Assembly (NCBI GenBank): GCA_933207985.1
Contig: OW240917.1
Span: 106,499,475-106,563,474 of the forward strand
DNA length: 64,000 bases
From: Pelobates cultripes
Lineage: Eukaryota > Chordata > Amphibia > Anura > Pelobatidae
Reading direction: 5' to 3'
Part shown: piece by piece, positions 35,659 to 48,276 of the stretch
Layout: each line of letters starts with the position of its first letter
Position numbering within the stretch: the first letter of the stretch is position 1
The notes under the pieces: generated by a model
What the model was told of the DNA's origin: nothing
Seen by the model: the letters and a program-made list of their open reading frames with translations, nothing else
Database searches by the model: none
Made by a program: the position numbers and the translations under genes

Positions 35659-35689
35659 CACACACATATATATATATATATATATATAA
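35659..35689. repeat. CA/TA microsatellite
   Basis: CACACACA followed by about ten TA units. Confidence 0.9.
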
Positions 35690-36329
35690 GCAGCCATTAT
35701 ACTGGTTAACTGGGGTGTTTTTTTTACAGAGGTTTTATACCTCCCTTATGCCGCCAGCTACCAGGCCGATATCACACAGTGAGCAGCTTGTGGTTGCTTG
35801 CTGTAACCAAACACTAATGACTGTGTAGCCATTGCTACCCAGTCATTAGAAAGGCACATGGGGAAGGGGTTTGTAAAATAATTCGGGGGTGGCTAATTCC
35901 TAAAAACCATGAGGGTTAGGCGGGGGAGAGGACAATAAGCAAAATATAGGGATTTGATAATGGTATATAATATTATTAAACCTTGTCCACCATCAGTCAG
36001 TGGGGACTGTGGGAGACATTTGATCCCCTCTGCGTATTATTATTATTATAGGTGGGGGGGGGGGGAGCCTCACCTATCGGTCTGGGCTGAGGGGGACACT
36101 AGGTATCCCCTGTTTAATAAGCAGCCCCTACCCACTGAGCAAGGGTGCAGGCAGAGGGTAGATTAGAATGTCCTAATGCACTGGCAACGTGTGGGAACAG
36201 GATGAGTGGACACTCAACTACCCACCCTTGATTATTTCATTTAAATCCACCCACCTGGTACCCCAATAGCTGCCCATGGCTGCCCATCGCTGGTTTATAG
36301 ATACATATTGTTGATATATATACAGAACA

Positions 36330-36445
36330 ATTTACTAAACTCAGAATTTAAACATACCGAATGGGGCAAAACCATCCTGTGCTGTATGTGGATATTCGGA
36401 ATGCAAAATGGAGACATTGTTTACGCTATTTAACAGTCACTGGCT
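36330..36445. repeat. Dispersed repeat, copy 2 of 3
   Basis: Matches 34787-34915 directly, with ACTAAACTCAGAAT, CAAAACCATCCTGTG and ATGTGGATATTCGGAAT. Short G and TTA runs lie upstream at 36038-36065. Confidence 0.6.
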
Positions 36446-36917
36446 GCTCACTGTTTGGTAGTATGCCTTTCCCTTATATTAATATGGGGGTCATATTAAC
36501 CCCATAAGCTTTTTTTTGTTTATATTTTGACACTTTGTTTCTTATTGTGGTGGCATGCTAGGAAGATATCTTTATATCTGATATCACTGTCCTACATTGT
36601 CATATGTCCTTTATATTGCAAAATGTGGATATTTGTTGCTTTCTGCTTCAGCCTTATACTGATTGTACACTTTCACAATATGAAGGAGGCAAGAAACAAA
36701 TGTATTTTCTGTATCTGCTTATTTAGCTTTGGCGTTTATCTTTTCTGCTCTAATATCAGGACATTTTAAAGTTATGTTATTTTGGGGTCAATGTACTCTA
36801 TAGCGTATTTCATTTACAAATGCATACACATGGCTAGTAATTACTTTCCTGAAAACGTTGCACATGTTTTTCAGTTTAACAAAGTAATTAGCAAACACAA
36901 TAAATAAATAATCTTAC

Positions 36918-36989
36918 AGTTGTGATAAATCTTTAATATCTTTCAGTAACAAAGAAGGGAAGGTTTCAATTCTGTTATTAGCCAAGTCA
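36918..36989 (-). CDS. RXFP1: RXFP1 leucine-rich-repeat exon
   Basis: 72 bp, acceptor TTTACAG, donor GTAAGA. It encodes DLANNRIETFPSLLLKDIK then DLSQ, equivalent to the repeat ahead of NISHNPIQKI. The phases fit. Confidence 0.95.
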
Positions 36990-37419
36990 CTGTAAAGAAA
37001 AACATACAATGGTTAATATGATTACTCCATAAAATGGTTAATTCAAAAACAGCGAATTACAGTTAATTTCAAACAAACAGAAATTAGCAAAATGTAGGCC
37101 AAAATAGTTAACGTGGAAAAATTCTCATGGATTCTCTTGGACATTGTCACAGATTGTTTAGTAAATCAATTCTATAGAAGCAGACAGCAAGATTTCCCTG
37201 AATTTAACACTAAAGATTTATAATAACGCGCATCTAGGGATAAAGCATCTGTGAATATTGTTATCATAATTTGACGGTTTTTCTTTCTACAAATAATAAA
37301 AAAACATTCCTTGAATGTTCTATATAACATGCAATGTAGTTTAATCTGACGTTATTATATTATAACATCTAATTGCATTAACATTTGCTATTTGTAGTGC
37401 TGCTCCAAGTAAGACTTAC

Positions 37420-37491
37420 AGCTCATCAAGCATAGTGAGTGATGAAAATGTGTTGTCGCTGATTGTTCTGATTCTATTTTTCCTTAGCACT
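37420..37491 (-). CDS. RXFP1: RXFP1 leucine-rich-repeat exon
   Basis: 72 bp, acceptor TCTACAG, donor GTAAGT. It encodes VLRKNRIRTISDNTFSSL then TMLDE. The intron to the next exon is only 430 bp. Confidence 0.95.
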
Positions 37492-39231
37492 CTGTAGAAA
37501 CAAAAATAAAGATTACATTAGGACAGGAAAATTGCAATAAGCTCGTCAAAAGACAATGACATCTCCATGATCCAATGCATTTTTCACGTTATGCTAATAG
37601 TCCGTTATAATGCTTAATTAGTATGGCCTGATACAATGTTATCTCTTTATAGCATTTTTAGTCGGAGGGTTCGTTGCACCACTGGAACTAGCTGCTGGTT
37701 TGTTTATTATAAATGTAAACAGTGCTAAATTAATGCTTTTACAGCACTATGGGCTTAATGCAATATGATCATATGGGGAACTGACTCTCCATATTTGTTC
37801 GCTAAGGTCGGTGAATTTAAGTAACCTTGAAAAATGTTAAACTGATTTTTTTTTTTTGGTGTTTGTGCATGTTGTTCCTTTAATTTGGGTTTTGTATAAA
37901 TTTTGGTCTTTACGCATTTTGTCTGTATGTTGTGCTTTTGTAATATCAGATGCTTCAAATGTCCCCAAGTTAAATTTGTGCTGGGAAGCATTCATAGTAT
38001 CTATAAGTGATATTATTATTATCAGTTGTGATATTTTTATTACATTTGTAAAATTATGTAGCAATGTGTATCTGTGAAGTGATTGTTAGTGGATACCTTA
38101 TATGATGGAAATTTACCATATTTGTATGCAGTGTATTGTTACAGACTGTGTCACTTCTATCCTACTGCCTCCCATGTCATTTTTAATTGACAGTTGATTG
38201 ATACAGCTGACAAGAAATAGGTTAATCAAATGACATTAAATGCATTTGAGGAGCCAATCTATGAAACGTGATAAGGTATAGTACGTTCAATTTACATTTA
38301 TGCAGGTGCATATCAGTTCAACACTAAGCATAAGAAGTGTGCTGATATATGCAGATCCGTTACATTGTACGGGATTACTTGACTATTCCTCATGTGTTAT
38401 GGAAATATGCAAATTGGATATTTAAATAGAAATATCCAAATTGGTTGTATAAATTATGCATAATATGTTTAAGGAGTTCCATTGAACTGTAATATATACT
38501 TAGATTACTTTATTTCTTTTCTACCGTAAAAAGGTTCTTTCAACTCTAATTTAGCCTTAAAGAGATAATATCAATACAGCAAGTTTTTGGTGTCCTACTT
38601 AAAGCCTAGGGATCTATGGCATTGGAAATCTAAAACATAAGTTACACAGAAGGGGGGGCAAGCTTGGAAATGTTTTGTCAGATAGTTGGTACTAGACAGT
38701 GCAATTTTGATAGTAAAAAGGTATTGAGGTGATCAATAACTATTAAGAGATGTGTTTTGAGTGATCATTTGAAAATGGTAAGAGACTGATACAATTGGAG
38801 TTTACATGTTAGTGAGTACTAGAAATTAAAATTACTAAACGCCATATTATATCATGTGAAAAGAGGGCCACCCACCTTAAAGTAGCCAATACAAAACCTA
38901 TTCTAAAGTAGTCTTCAGCTTTCCTACAAATGTTAGGCTAATCGATCACAACCTGATTGTGGGTCTGCTCTGCATTCACCAATCCAGCTTTAGAGCCAAA
39001 CTTGATAAGACATTGATATAGGAGCACATCGAGTGTCAAATATGTCATTTTACACGTTTTATAGTGCTTAAACAAGTCATTGAATATGCACAATGATAAT
39101 TCGTTGATTGAAAGAAGTGGAGGTAATGCGTGACGGCACAAGAATGGGTCATATAGCCTACCCCATCCTTCTAGCCTTTCTCTATCACCTTCCACTAGCC
39201 TTTCCCATCCCCATCCACTTCATAGGCTTAT
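37492..39231. other. RXFP1 intron left of the piggyBac element
   Basis: No gene. CATATGGGGAACTGACTCTCCATAT near 37772 resembles the palindromic MITE at 51564 in decayed form. The remainder is unassigned. Confidence 0.4.
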
Positions 39232-39749
39232 TTAACCCCTTAAGGACTGGACTGTTTTTGCGATGTTGTACATTTGCAACCAGGAATATTTTTACACTTT
39301 TCTGGTGTTTGTGTTTAGCTGTTATTTTCCGCTCTCTCATTTACTGTTCCCATACAAATTATATATTGTTTTTTTCAGGACAAAAGGGGCTTTCTTTACA
39401 TACCATTATTTATATAATTTCATGTATTTTAATTTAAAAAAAATAAAAAAAAATGATGAAAAATTGAAAAAATACATGTTTTTTGACTTTTACTTGAAAA
39501 ATCTTTTACTCATCTACAAAAGCGAATGAAAAAAACAGCTAAATAGATTCAAAATTTTGTCCTGAGTTTAAAAATACCCAGTGTTTACGTGCTTTTTTGC
39601 TTTTTTTTGCAAGTTATAGGGCTATAGGTACAAGTAGGATATGGCGGTTTCAAAACAAATTTTTTTAAAATGTATCAATAGTGACATTGTAACACTATTA
39701 TCTGTCATAAATCTCTGGAAAACACTCCACATGTATATATTTTTTTAAA

Positions 39750-42700
39750 GTAGACAACCCAGGGTATTCATCTAAGGATATTTTGACACTTTCTATGCAG
39801 CCATTTTACCACAAGTCTTTGCCAAACTTTGCATAGATAGTTGTTTTTTTTGTTTTTTTTCACATACATTGCAATTCAGGTATAAACTTACAGATCCTGT
39901 TATGTCTTGCTGCCAAAAAAACACACTAATATATGTTCAGCAATATCTCCTGAGTACAGTGATACCACTCATGCATAGGCTTGTCGGATTGTTTGGGGGC
40001 TAAAAGGCCACATTTGGCAGGTGCGCATATCCATTTTTCAACTTGGAATTTTGACATGTAGTCAACCTGCGCACATGTCCTATTTGGGACATTTGTAAGG
40101 CCGGCCAATGTATTTTACCCCCACCAAACCATATATTTTTTGAAAGTAGACACCCTAGGGTATTTCAAATGGTGGTTTTTTAACACTTTCCATGCACTAA
40201 TTCTACCACCAGACATTGTCAAACATTTAGGTAGTCATTTTTTGTGTGTTTTTTTTCACACACATTGTACTTTAGGCATGAATTAACAAAGCGTGTTATG
40301 TGTCACTGCCAAACAACACGCCAATATGTGTTCAGCAACATCTCCTGAGTACAGTGATACCACCCATGCATAGGCTTGTCGGATTGTTTGGGGGCTAAAG
40401 GCCACATTTGGCAGGTGCGCATATCCATTTTTCAACTTGGAATTTTGACATGTAGTCAACCTGCGCACATGTCCTATTTGGGACATTTGTAAGGCCGGCC
40501 AATGTATTTTACCCCCACCAAACCATATATATTTGGAAAGTAGACACCCTAGGGTATTTCAAATGGTGTTTTTTTAACACTTTCCATGCACTAATTCTAC
40601 CACCAGACTTTGTCAAACATTTAGGTAGTCATTTTTGTGTGTTTTTTTTCACACACATTGTACTTTAGGCATGAATTAACAACTCGTGTTATGTGTCACT
40701 GCCAAACAACACGCCAATATGTGTTCAGCAACATCTCCTGAGTACAGTGATACCACCCATGCATAGGCTTGTCGGATTGTTTGGGGCTAAAAGGCCACAT
40801 TTGGCAGGTGCGCATATCCATTTTTCAACTTGGAATTTTGACATGTAGTCAACCTGCGCACATGTCCTATTTGGGACATTTGTAAGGCCGGCCAATGTAT
40901 TTTACCCCCACCAAACCATATATTTTTGGAATGTAGACACCCTAGGGTATTTCAAATGGTGGTTTTTTAACACTTTCCATGCACTAATTCTACCACCAGA
41001 CTTTGTCAAACATTTAGGTAGTCATTTTTTGTGTTTTTTTTCACACACATTGTACTTTAGGCATAAATTAACAAATCGTGTTATGTGTCACTGCCAAACA
41101 ACACACCAATATGTGTTCAGCAACATCTCCTGAGTACAGTGATTCCACCCATGCATAGGCTTGTCGGATTGTTTGGGGGCTAAAAGGCCACATTTGGCAG
41201 GTGCGCATATCCATTTTTCAACTTGGAATTTTGACATGTAGTCAACCTGCGCACATGTCCTTTTTGGGACATTTGTAAGGCCGACCAATGTATTTTACAC
41301 CCACCAAACCATATATTTTTGGAAAGTAGACACCCTAGGGTATTTCAAATGGTGGTTTCTTAACACTTTCCATGCACTAATTCTACTACCAGACTTTGTC
41401 AAACATTTAGGTAGTCATTTTTTGTGTTTTTTTTCATACACATTGTACTTTAGGCATGAATTAACAGATCGTGTTATGTGTCACTGCCAAACAACACGCC
41501 AATATGTGTTCAGCAACATTTCCTGAGTACAGTGTTACCACCCATGCATAGGCTTGTCGGATTGTTTGGGGGCTAAAAGGCCACATTTGGTAGGTGCGCA
41601 TATCCATTTTTCAACTTGGAATTTTGACATGTAGTCAACCTGCGCACATGTCCTATTTGGGACATTTGTAAGGCCGGCCAATGTATTTTACCCCCACCAA
41701 ACCATATATTTTTGGAAAGTAGACACCCAAGGGTATTTCAAATGGTGGTTTTTTAACACTTTCCTTGCACTAATTCTACCACCAGACATTGTCAAACATT
41801 TAGGTAGTCATTTTTTGTGTGTTTTTTTTCACACACATTGTAATTTAGGCATGAATTAACAAATCGTGTTATGTGTCACTGCCAAACAACACACCAATAT
41901 GTGTTCAGCAACATCTCCTGAGTACAGTGATACCACCCATGCATAGGCTTGTCGGATTGTTTGGGGGCTAAAAGGCCACATTTGGCAGGTGCGCATATCC
42001 ATTTTTCAACTTGGAATTTTGACATGTAGTCAACCTGCGCACATGTCTTATTTGGGACATTTGTAAGGCCGGCCAATGTATTTTACCCCCACCAAAACAT
42101 ATATTTTTGGAAAGTAGACACCCTAGGGTATTTCAAATGGTGTTTTTTTAACACTTTCCATGCACTAATTCTACCACCAGACATTGTCAAACATTTAGGT
42201 AGTCATTTTTTGTGTGTTTTTTTTCACACACATTGTAATTTAGGCATGAATTACCAAATCGTGTTATGTGTCACTGCCAAACAACACACCAATATGTGTT
42301 CAGCAACATCTCCTGAGTACAGTGATACCACCCATGCATAGGCTTGTCGGATTGTTTGGGGGTTAAAAGGCCACATTTGGCAGGTGCGCATATCCATTTT
42401 TCAACTTGGAATTTTGACATGTAGTCAACCTGCGCACATGTCCTATTTGGGACATTTGTAAGGCCGGCCAATGTATTTTACCTCCACCAAACCATATATT
42501 TTTGGAAAGTAGACACCCTAGGGTATTTCAAATGGTGGTTTTTTAACACTTTCCATGCACTAATTCTACCACCAGACATTGTCAAACATTTAGGTAGTCA
42601 TTTTTTGTGTGTTTTTTTCACACACATTGTAATTTAGGCATGAATTAACAAATCGTGTTATGTGTCACTGCCAAACAACACGCCAATATGTATTCAGCAA

Positions 42701-43963
42701 CATCTCCTGAGTACAGTGATACCACCCATGCATAGGCTTGTCAGATTGTTTGGGGGCTAAAAGGTCACATTTGGCAGGTGCGCATATCCATTTTTCAACT
42801 TGGAATTTTAACATGTAGTCAACCTGCACACATGTCCTATTTGGGACATTTGTAAGGCCGGCTAATGTATTTTACCCCCACCAAACCATATATTTTTGGA
42901 AAGTAGACACCCTAGGGTATTTCAAATGGTGGTTTTTTAACACTTTCCATGCACTAATTCTACCACCAGACTTTGTCAAACATTTAGGTAGTCATTTTGT
43001 GTGTGTTTTTTTTCACACACATTGTACTTTAGGCATGAATTAACAGATCGTGTTATGTGTCACTGCCAAACAACACGCCAATATGTGTTCAGCAACATCT
43101 CCTGAGTACAGTGATACCACCCATGCATAGGCTTGTCGGATTGTTTGGGGGCTAAAAGGCCACATTTGGCAGGTGCGCATATCCATTTTTCAACTTGGAA
43201 TTTTGACATGTAGTCAACCTGCGAACATGTCCTATTTGGGACATTTGTAAGGCCGGCCAATGTATTTTACCCCCACCAAACCATATATTTTTGGAAAGTA
43301 GACACCCTAGGGTATTTCAAATGGTGGTTTTTTAACACTTTCCATGCACTAATTCTACCACCAGACTTTGTCAAACATTTAGGTAGTCATTTTTGTGTGT
43401 TTTTTTTCACACACATTGTACTTTAGGCATGAATTAACAAATCGTGTTATGTGTCACTGCCAAACAACACGCCAATATGTGTTCAGCAACATCTCCTGAG
43501 CACAGTGAATCCACCCATGCATAGACTTGTCGGATTGTTTGGGGGCAAAAAGGCCACATTTGGCAGGTGCGCATATCCATTTTTCAACTTGGAATTTTGA
43601 CATGTAGTCAACCTGCGCACATGTCCTATTTGGGACATTTGTAAGGCAGGCCAATGTATTTTACCCCCACCAAACGATATATTTTTGGAAAGTAGACACC
43701 GTGGGGTATTTCAAATGGTGTTTTTTTAACACTTTCCATGCACTACTTCTACCACCAGACATTGTCAAACATTTAGGTAGTCATTTTTTGTGTGTTTTTT
43801 TCACACACATTGTACTTTAGGCATGAATTAACAAATCGTGTTATGTGTCACTGCCAAACAACACGCCAATATGTGTTCAGCAATATCTCCTGAGTACAGT
43901 GATACCACCCATGCATAGGCTTGTCGGATTGTTTGGGGGCTAAAAGGCCACATTTGGCAGGTG
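39750..43963. repeat. 394-bp tandem repeat array, about ten units, ending in a gap
   Basis: The string AGTAGACACCCTAGGGTATT recurs at about 40147, 40540, 41327, 42510, 42904 and others, every 393-395 bp. The first unit (39750-40140) is clearly diverged on its left side and grades into the common sequence. The others differ by a few percent or less. Each unit carries GTGTG-T-run-CACAC and GTCCTATTTGGGAC hairpins and a GGCCGGCC site. Each also has an open frame of about 66 codons on the minus strand. The array is cut by the N run at 43964. Confidence 0.97.
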
Positions 43964-44063
43964 NNNNNNNNNNNNNNNNNNNNNNNNNNNNNNNNNNNNN
44001 NNNNNNNNNNNNNNNNNNNNNNNNNNNNNNNNNNNNNNNNNNNNNNNNNNNNNNNNNNNNNNN
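43964..44063. other. Assembly gap (100 N)
   Basis: Exactly 100 N within the array. The true length of the missing sequence is unknown and may be several more repeat units. Confidence 0.99.
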
Positions 44064-44185
44064 ACTAAAACTGATAAAAACAGACTAAATGAGACTAAAA
44101 CTTCCGTTAGCAGCAATCTGTAAACTAACTCCTGCAAAAAGAATCTAACTGGAGATTTGGGGGAAGGATACTGACTAACAGAAAT
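44064..44185. repeat. Direct repeat 3' of the transposase, partner of 45950-46045
   Basis: Contains ACAGACTAAA-type units and then TAAACTAACTCCTG ... GGAGATTTGGGGGAAGGA ... CTGACT, also found at 45950-46045 in the same orientation. The transposase gene is therefore bracketed by direct copies. Confidence 0.8.
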
Positions 44186-44217
44186 TTGCTGCTTTCAAAA
44201 TAAACAAAAAAAATTAA

Positions 44218-45887
44218 TCAGGAACAAGTATTATAAAAATGTATTTTCTGTGTGGTAGACCTTAAAACATTCTCCAATACACAGTCCAGGTTTTGTAGGG
44301 CAATCGGGACAGTCCTTTTCCCTTTTTTATAACAGACCCGGCAACGTTTCTGGGGGTTTCTTTTTTTTGGTGTTGGCGGTATCTTAAAAATAAAATGTCT
44401 AGACTCCTCTTGCACTGTCGTTGGAACTTGACCATCTCCATAAATTATTGTGGAAATCAGCTTGAGCTGAAATTGGAGATAGGTGGTTCTTCCTGGATTC
44501 ATTTTTTAAAAAATTAAAAATGAATTATGTGTTGCTACTTGCAACAGGTAGATAGCCACCCTTTTATACCAGGCTTTTGTCTTTCTTAAGATAAGATAAG
44601 GCTGCATCAGCTGATCAGCCAAATCAACACCCCCCATGTGCCTGTTATAAGCCCTGATGCACACCGGTTTTGTCTGTACCCTGCCTCGGACAGTGACGTC
44701 TGACATGCCCTCGTTATGGATGGTTGTTAGCATGTGAACATCCTTCCTGTCCTTAAATTTTAGCGCAAGCAGTTCAGCCTTGCGCAGAGCTTTGCATTCC
44801 CTTTTTTTAATTTGGCCTCTATGAGAGGTCTGGGGAAATCCTTGGCATTTCTTCTTACAGTGCCGCAGGCCAGTGTCTGTAAACTATAAAGAATTTTAAA
44901 CAAGTGGACACTGCTGTAAAAATTGTCCACATAAAGGTGGTAACCCTTATTGAACAAAGGGTTCAGTAGGTCCCAAACAAGTTTCCCAGTTGTCCCCAGA
45001 GAGTCAGGACAGCCAGGAGGGTTCAGTTGAGCATCTTTCCCCTCGTATACACGGAAGGCAAATGTGTAGCCACTTTCGCTCTCGCAAAGTTTGTACACTT
45101 TAATGCTATACCTATACCTAGCTTTTGAGGGGATATATTGTTTGAACCCTAATCTCCCTTTGTATTTCATAAGGGATTCATCGATGGATAAAGTTTGTTG
45201 GGGAGTATAAACTTCAGAAAATCTGTTCTGAAGATGGTCTACCAGTGGGCGTATTTTATAAAGCCTATCATATTCGGGGTGATCTCTGGGGTGACAGAGC
45301 GTATTGTCGTTAAAATTTAAGTATCTGAGCAGCAGCTCATATCTTGGTCTAGGCATTGTTTGGGAGAATATAGGAGTCGAACAAATTGGGTTGGTGCTCC
45401 AGTAAGACCGGATTGATGGCTTTTTTATTATCCCCATGAGCATGGTAAGAGCCCAGAATGTTTTAAGTTCAGGGACATCTGTGGGATGCCAAGCATGCTC
45501 CCTGACTGTATAGCTCCCTGGATTGGTCTCAATAAATTGGCTAGCGTATAAATTAGTCTGGGAAGCAATCTCCTCCCAGATGGTATCCCCTAAAAATAAC
45601 TCCATATATTGTATAGGGGAGAAGTCAACCACATTCACATTAATGCCTGCGTTGGCACTAAAAGGGGGGATGTTGGGCTCAGCTAACTGTGGAGGTACCC
45701 AGTCCTCCTCCACATTCAGCGTAGCAGGGGAAGCACAGCTTCTTTTAGCAGCTGGCTCACTCACAGATGACATGTCACTAGACGTGCCGCTAAACTGACC
45801 TGGGTCAAAATCGGACGCAGTGTCAGTGGCGTCAGAGTCTGACGCCAAGAAGGCATATGCCTCCTCCAAGCTGTACATGCGCTGCAT
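44218..45887 (-). pseudogene. piggyBac transposase, two frameshifts
   Basis: Starts at 45887 with an acidic N-terminus (SDSDATDTASDFD). The catalytic triad is complete: Asp236 in SIDESLMKYKG, Asp321 in YVDNFYSS, and the third in RHMGGVDLADQL (near 44640). The first frame ends at 44760. A one-base loss in the A-run at about 44803 restores KALRKAELLALKFKDRKDVH and joins the 44506-44733 frame. A further change near 44520 leads into the C-terminal frame (44218-44502). A third shift near 44330 uncovers the cysteine-rich finger (CPDC, GLCIGECFKVYH). The family enzyme cuts and pastes at TTAA. All breaks lie in or near A- or T-rich runs, so the gene may be recently dead or mis-assembled. Confidence 0.9.
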
Positions 45888-45949
45888 GTTTCACACCAAC
45901 AGACTAAACTAACAAAATACTAAACACAATATTTTTTTTTTTTTTTTTA

Positions 45950-46190
45950 AAACACTAAAACAGACTAAAACAGACTAAAACAGTAATCCCTAAACTAACT
46001 CCTGTTAGAAGAATCTAATGGAGATTTGGGGGAAGGAAACTGACTGACTACGACAGGCTATGACAGACTATGACAGACTATGACAGACTAAAACAGACTA
46101 GACTAAAACAGACTAAGACAGACTAAGACAGACTAAGACAGTCTAAGACAGTCTAAGACAGTCTAAGACAGTCTAAGACACAGATTTTTT
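45950..46190. repeat. GACAGACTAA 10-bp minisatellite and direct repeat
   Basis: 45950-46045 duplicates 44064-44185. From about 46048 to 46182 the unit GACAGACTAA or GACAGTCTAA is repeated about 13 times. It lies just upstream of the transposase start. Confidence 0.9.
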
Positions 46191-46339
46191 AAAATAAAGT
46201 TAACCCTTAAGGGCAAAAAAAAAATACAGACAGTAAAAATGCACTGTCTGTAACAGATCTGGCAGGGAAGGGGTTAAAATAGGATTTTTATTAACTGCAG
46301 ATACTTTTTAATTTTCACAGGAACAGCTGCTGCAACAAA

Positions 46340-46655
46340 CTATCAGGATCTCTGTCTCTCTCCTCTCACAAAACGCTACAGAGAGGAGAGAGGCAGAGAT
46401 CAGTGTCAAAGTGAGTGTTTGTAACACCCACTTTGACACCAGCCAATTGTGAGCGATCGCGGATCGCTCACACACCGCAATTGGCTGTTACTATCTGCCT
46501 GGGATGCCGGGCAGATAGTAACAACGGGATTTCAGCGGAAGCGATCTCTGATCGCTCCCGCCGCCCGTTTTCCGTTAGGACGGTTCAGGACCGTCCTCGG
46601 TCGGCAACGCAAAAATGCCGAGGACGGTCCTGAACCGTCATGCGTCCTTAAGGGG
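46340..46655. repeat. Hairpin-rich right end of the piggyBac element
   Basis: Successive inverted repeats: AGTGTCAAAGTG/CACTTTGACAC, GCCAATTG ... CAATTGGC enclosing GAGCGATC/GATCGCTC, TGTTACTATCTGCC/GGCAGATAGTAACA, and a perfect 22-bp pair at 46579-46600 and 46618-46639. Subterminal structure of this kind may be recognised by the transposase. Confidence 0.85.
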
Positions 46656-46659
46656 TTAA

Positions 46660-47743
46660 AGGGCATGGATCCTTCCTGTCAATATACTGCATTTAAGTTG
46701 TAGACATATGTAGATATATTTGATATAGAGAAAACCAAGTATACTAGTTTGTTTGAACCATATTCATTAATAAAACCAGTGATTGATTGCCCATTCACAT
46801 GTCATTTTTTCCTACTATGATGACCTTCTCTGACCTAAAACAGAGTAAAGTATGGTTTGTACACCCGAATCCCAGAGCTCCATTGCAATGGGTATAGTAT
46901 GGATGCGTTTACCACAAAGCCACACTACAAAAAAACTCACAATGATGTATGGGTGATAACCTCTTCTGAGTGACTGGAATGTAGCAGCATTAACCTAGGA
47001 AGTATTTTCAAAGGCTACTAGTACCTAAATAACCTTGGAGGCACAGCACATTGAATCAACTGCATAGTAAGGGAATTTCAGGCAACGGCACAAACCTATA
47101 GCTATTATTTTCATCCCTTTATTTGTTGCATATTTTTTATTGTATTTTCTTTATAGGAATTAAAATGTGTGTCACCTTCATCCTGGAGCTACCCTTACAT
47201 TTTATACACTCTTTATTTATTTAAGGAGTTATCGGTTTTAATACATATCCAAATAAATGCAGAGTACAGCAATTAAACAGTACAAGAGTATCATCATTGA
47301 AGAGAATATGACCCAAAGACCACATTATCGCCCAGTGTATAGAGATGCATTAGTATGTACAATGACGGAAAGTATTTAGGGGGGAAAGAAGGGAGAGGAG
47401 GGTGGGGAACGCCACTTCTAGCACCGCTTCATCAAAATACCACTGCCGCAAGGACAGACCAAACTAGGAAAATCATGTCCTTAAATTTTATTAAAAAGAA
47501 ACAGTAGCTTTAATACTATTTATGATACAATATTATATACTATATACTACTATGTAAATAAACTATGGAATACTATATATACATAGAAAACGTATAATGC
47601 TTTTCTAAGCCAAGTAATTTAACATAATGAGAAATAAATGTTTCATTTTAAAAAATTTATATTCATGCAGTCGCCACACACCACGGCCCTAAATCTAATT
47701 TACACCCAAAGATATAATGGCATTTTGCAGCGGAATTACTTAC
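46660..47743. other. RXFP1 intron
   Basis: Unassigned; a GGGAGAGGAGGGTGGGG purine-rich run lies near 47390. Confidence 0.5.
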
Positions 47744-47815
47744 AGAACAGTTAAGGTTGCACAAGAATTGAAAGTCGTATTTCTTAAACTGTGGATATTG
47801 TTGCCTTCAAAATCT
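47744..47815 (-). CDS. RXFP1: RXFP1 leucine-rich-repeat exon
   Basis: 72 bp, acceptor TTTCAG, donor GTAAGT. It encodes DFEGNNIHSLRNTTFNSCA then TLTV. NTT is a possible N-glycosylation site. Confidence 0.96.
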
Positions 47816-48276
47816 CTGAAATAAAACAGTCAAACACTGAAGGAAGATATATAGTTTATGGAATTAAACATTAGCTACAACTCCCATAATTCCCTGTAAT
47901 CCACAGAACAATGATAGATCAATTGATCCACAGTTTGCCTTATGCATTAGTATTCATTATCCTAAAAAAAATATCTAGCACAGGAGGTGTGTTCTCGCAA
48001 TAAGTTATTCTACTGGAATGCTGATGAAAGATGCTCGGCAATGCTTAAAGCCACATTTTTCTACGCATGCAATCAGATTTTAGTTTAACAACCTCCAGCT
48101 GTTATCGGAATAGAAAAACTTCTATTGCTAACAATGAGAACAGAACATTACTGCAACTTTTTCCAGATTTGTGTTCAGGAAGCTTAATGTACTATACTTT
48201 AATTAAACCAACATTAGCGTTTCGTTTTATTTTCCCATCATGAGGAAAAGATATACTTCATACCATGAATACTTAC

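Larger units (their letters stand above)
39236..46655 (-). mobile_element. piggyBac transposon, about 7.4 kb with gap
   Basis: TTAA duplications at 39232-39235 and 46656-46659 enclose inverted ends CCCCTTAAGGAC and GTCCTTAAGGGG. The transposase gene is on the minus strand at 44218-45887. The left half is occupied by a 394-bp tandem array and the right end by nested hairpins. PiggyBac elements usually measure 2-4 kb, so the array accounts for the excess length. It inserted in the RXFP1 intron between the exons at 37491 and 47744. Many short elements in this window share its ends and were probably moved by such a transposase. Confidence 0.9.

Noticed and set aside
40283..43654. Repeated 66-codon frames as genes
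   Set aside because: They repeat only because the 394-bp unit repeats; no start context or family match was seen.
39750..43963. CRISPR-like array
   Set aside because: Units are 394 bp, contiguous and similar throughout, with no unique spacers, in a vertebrate transposon.
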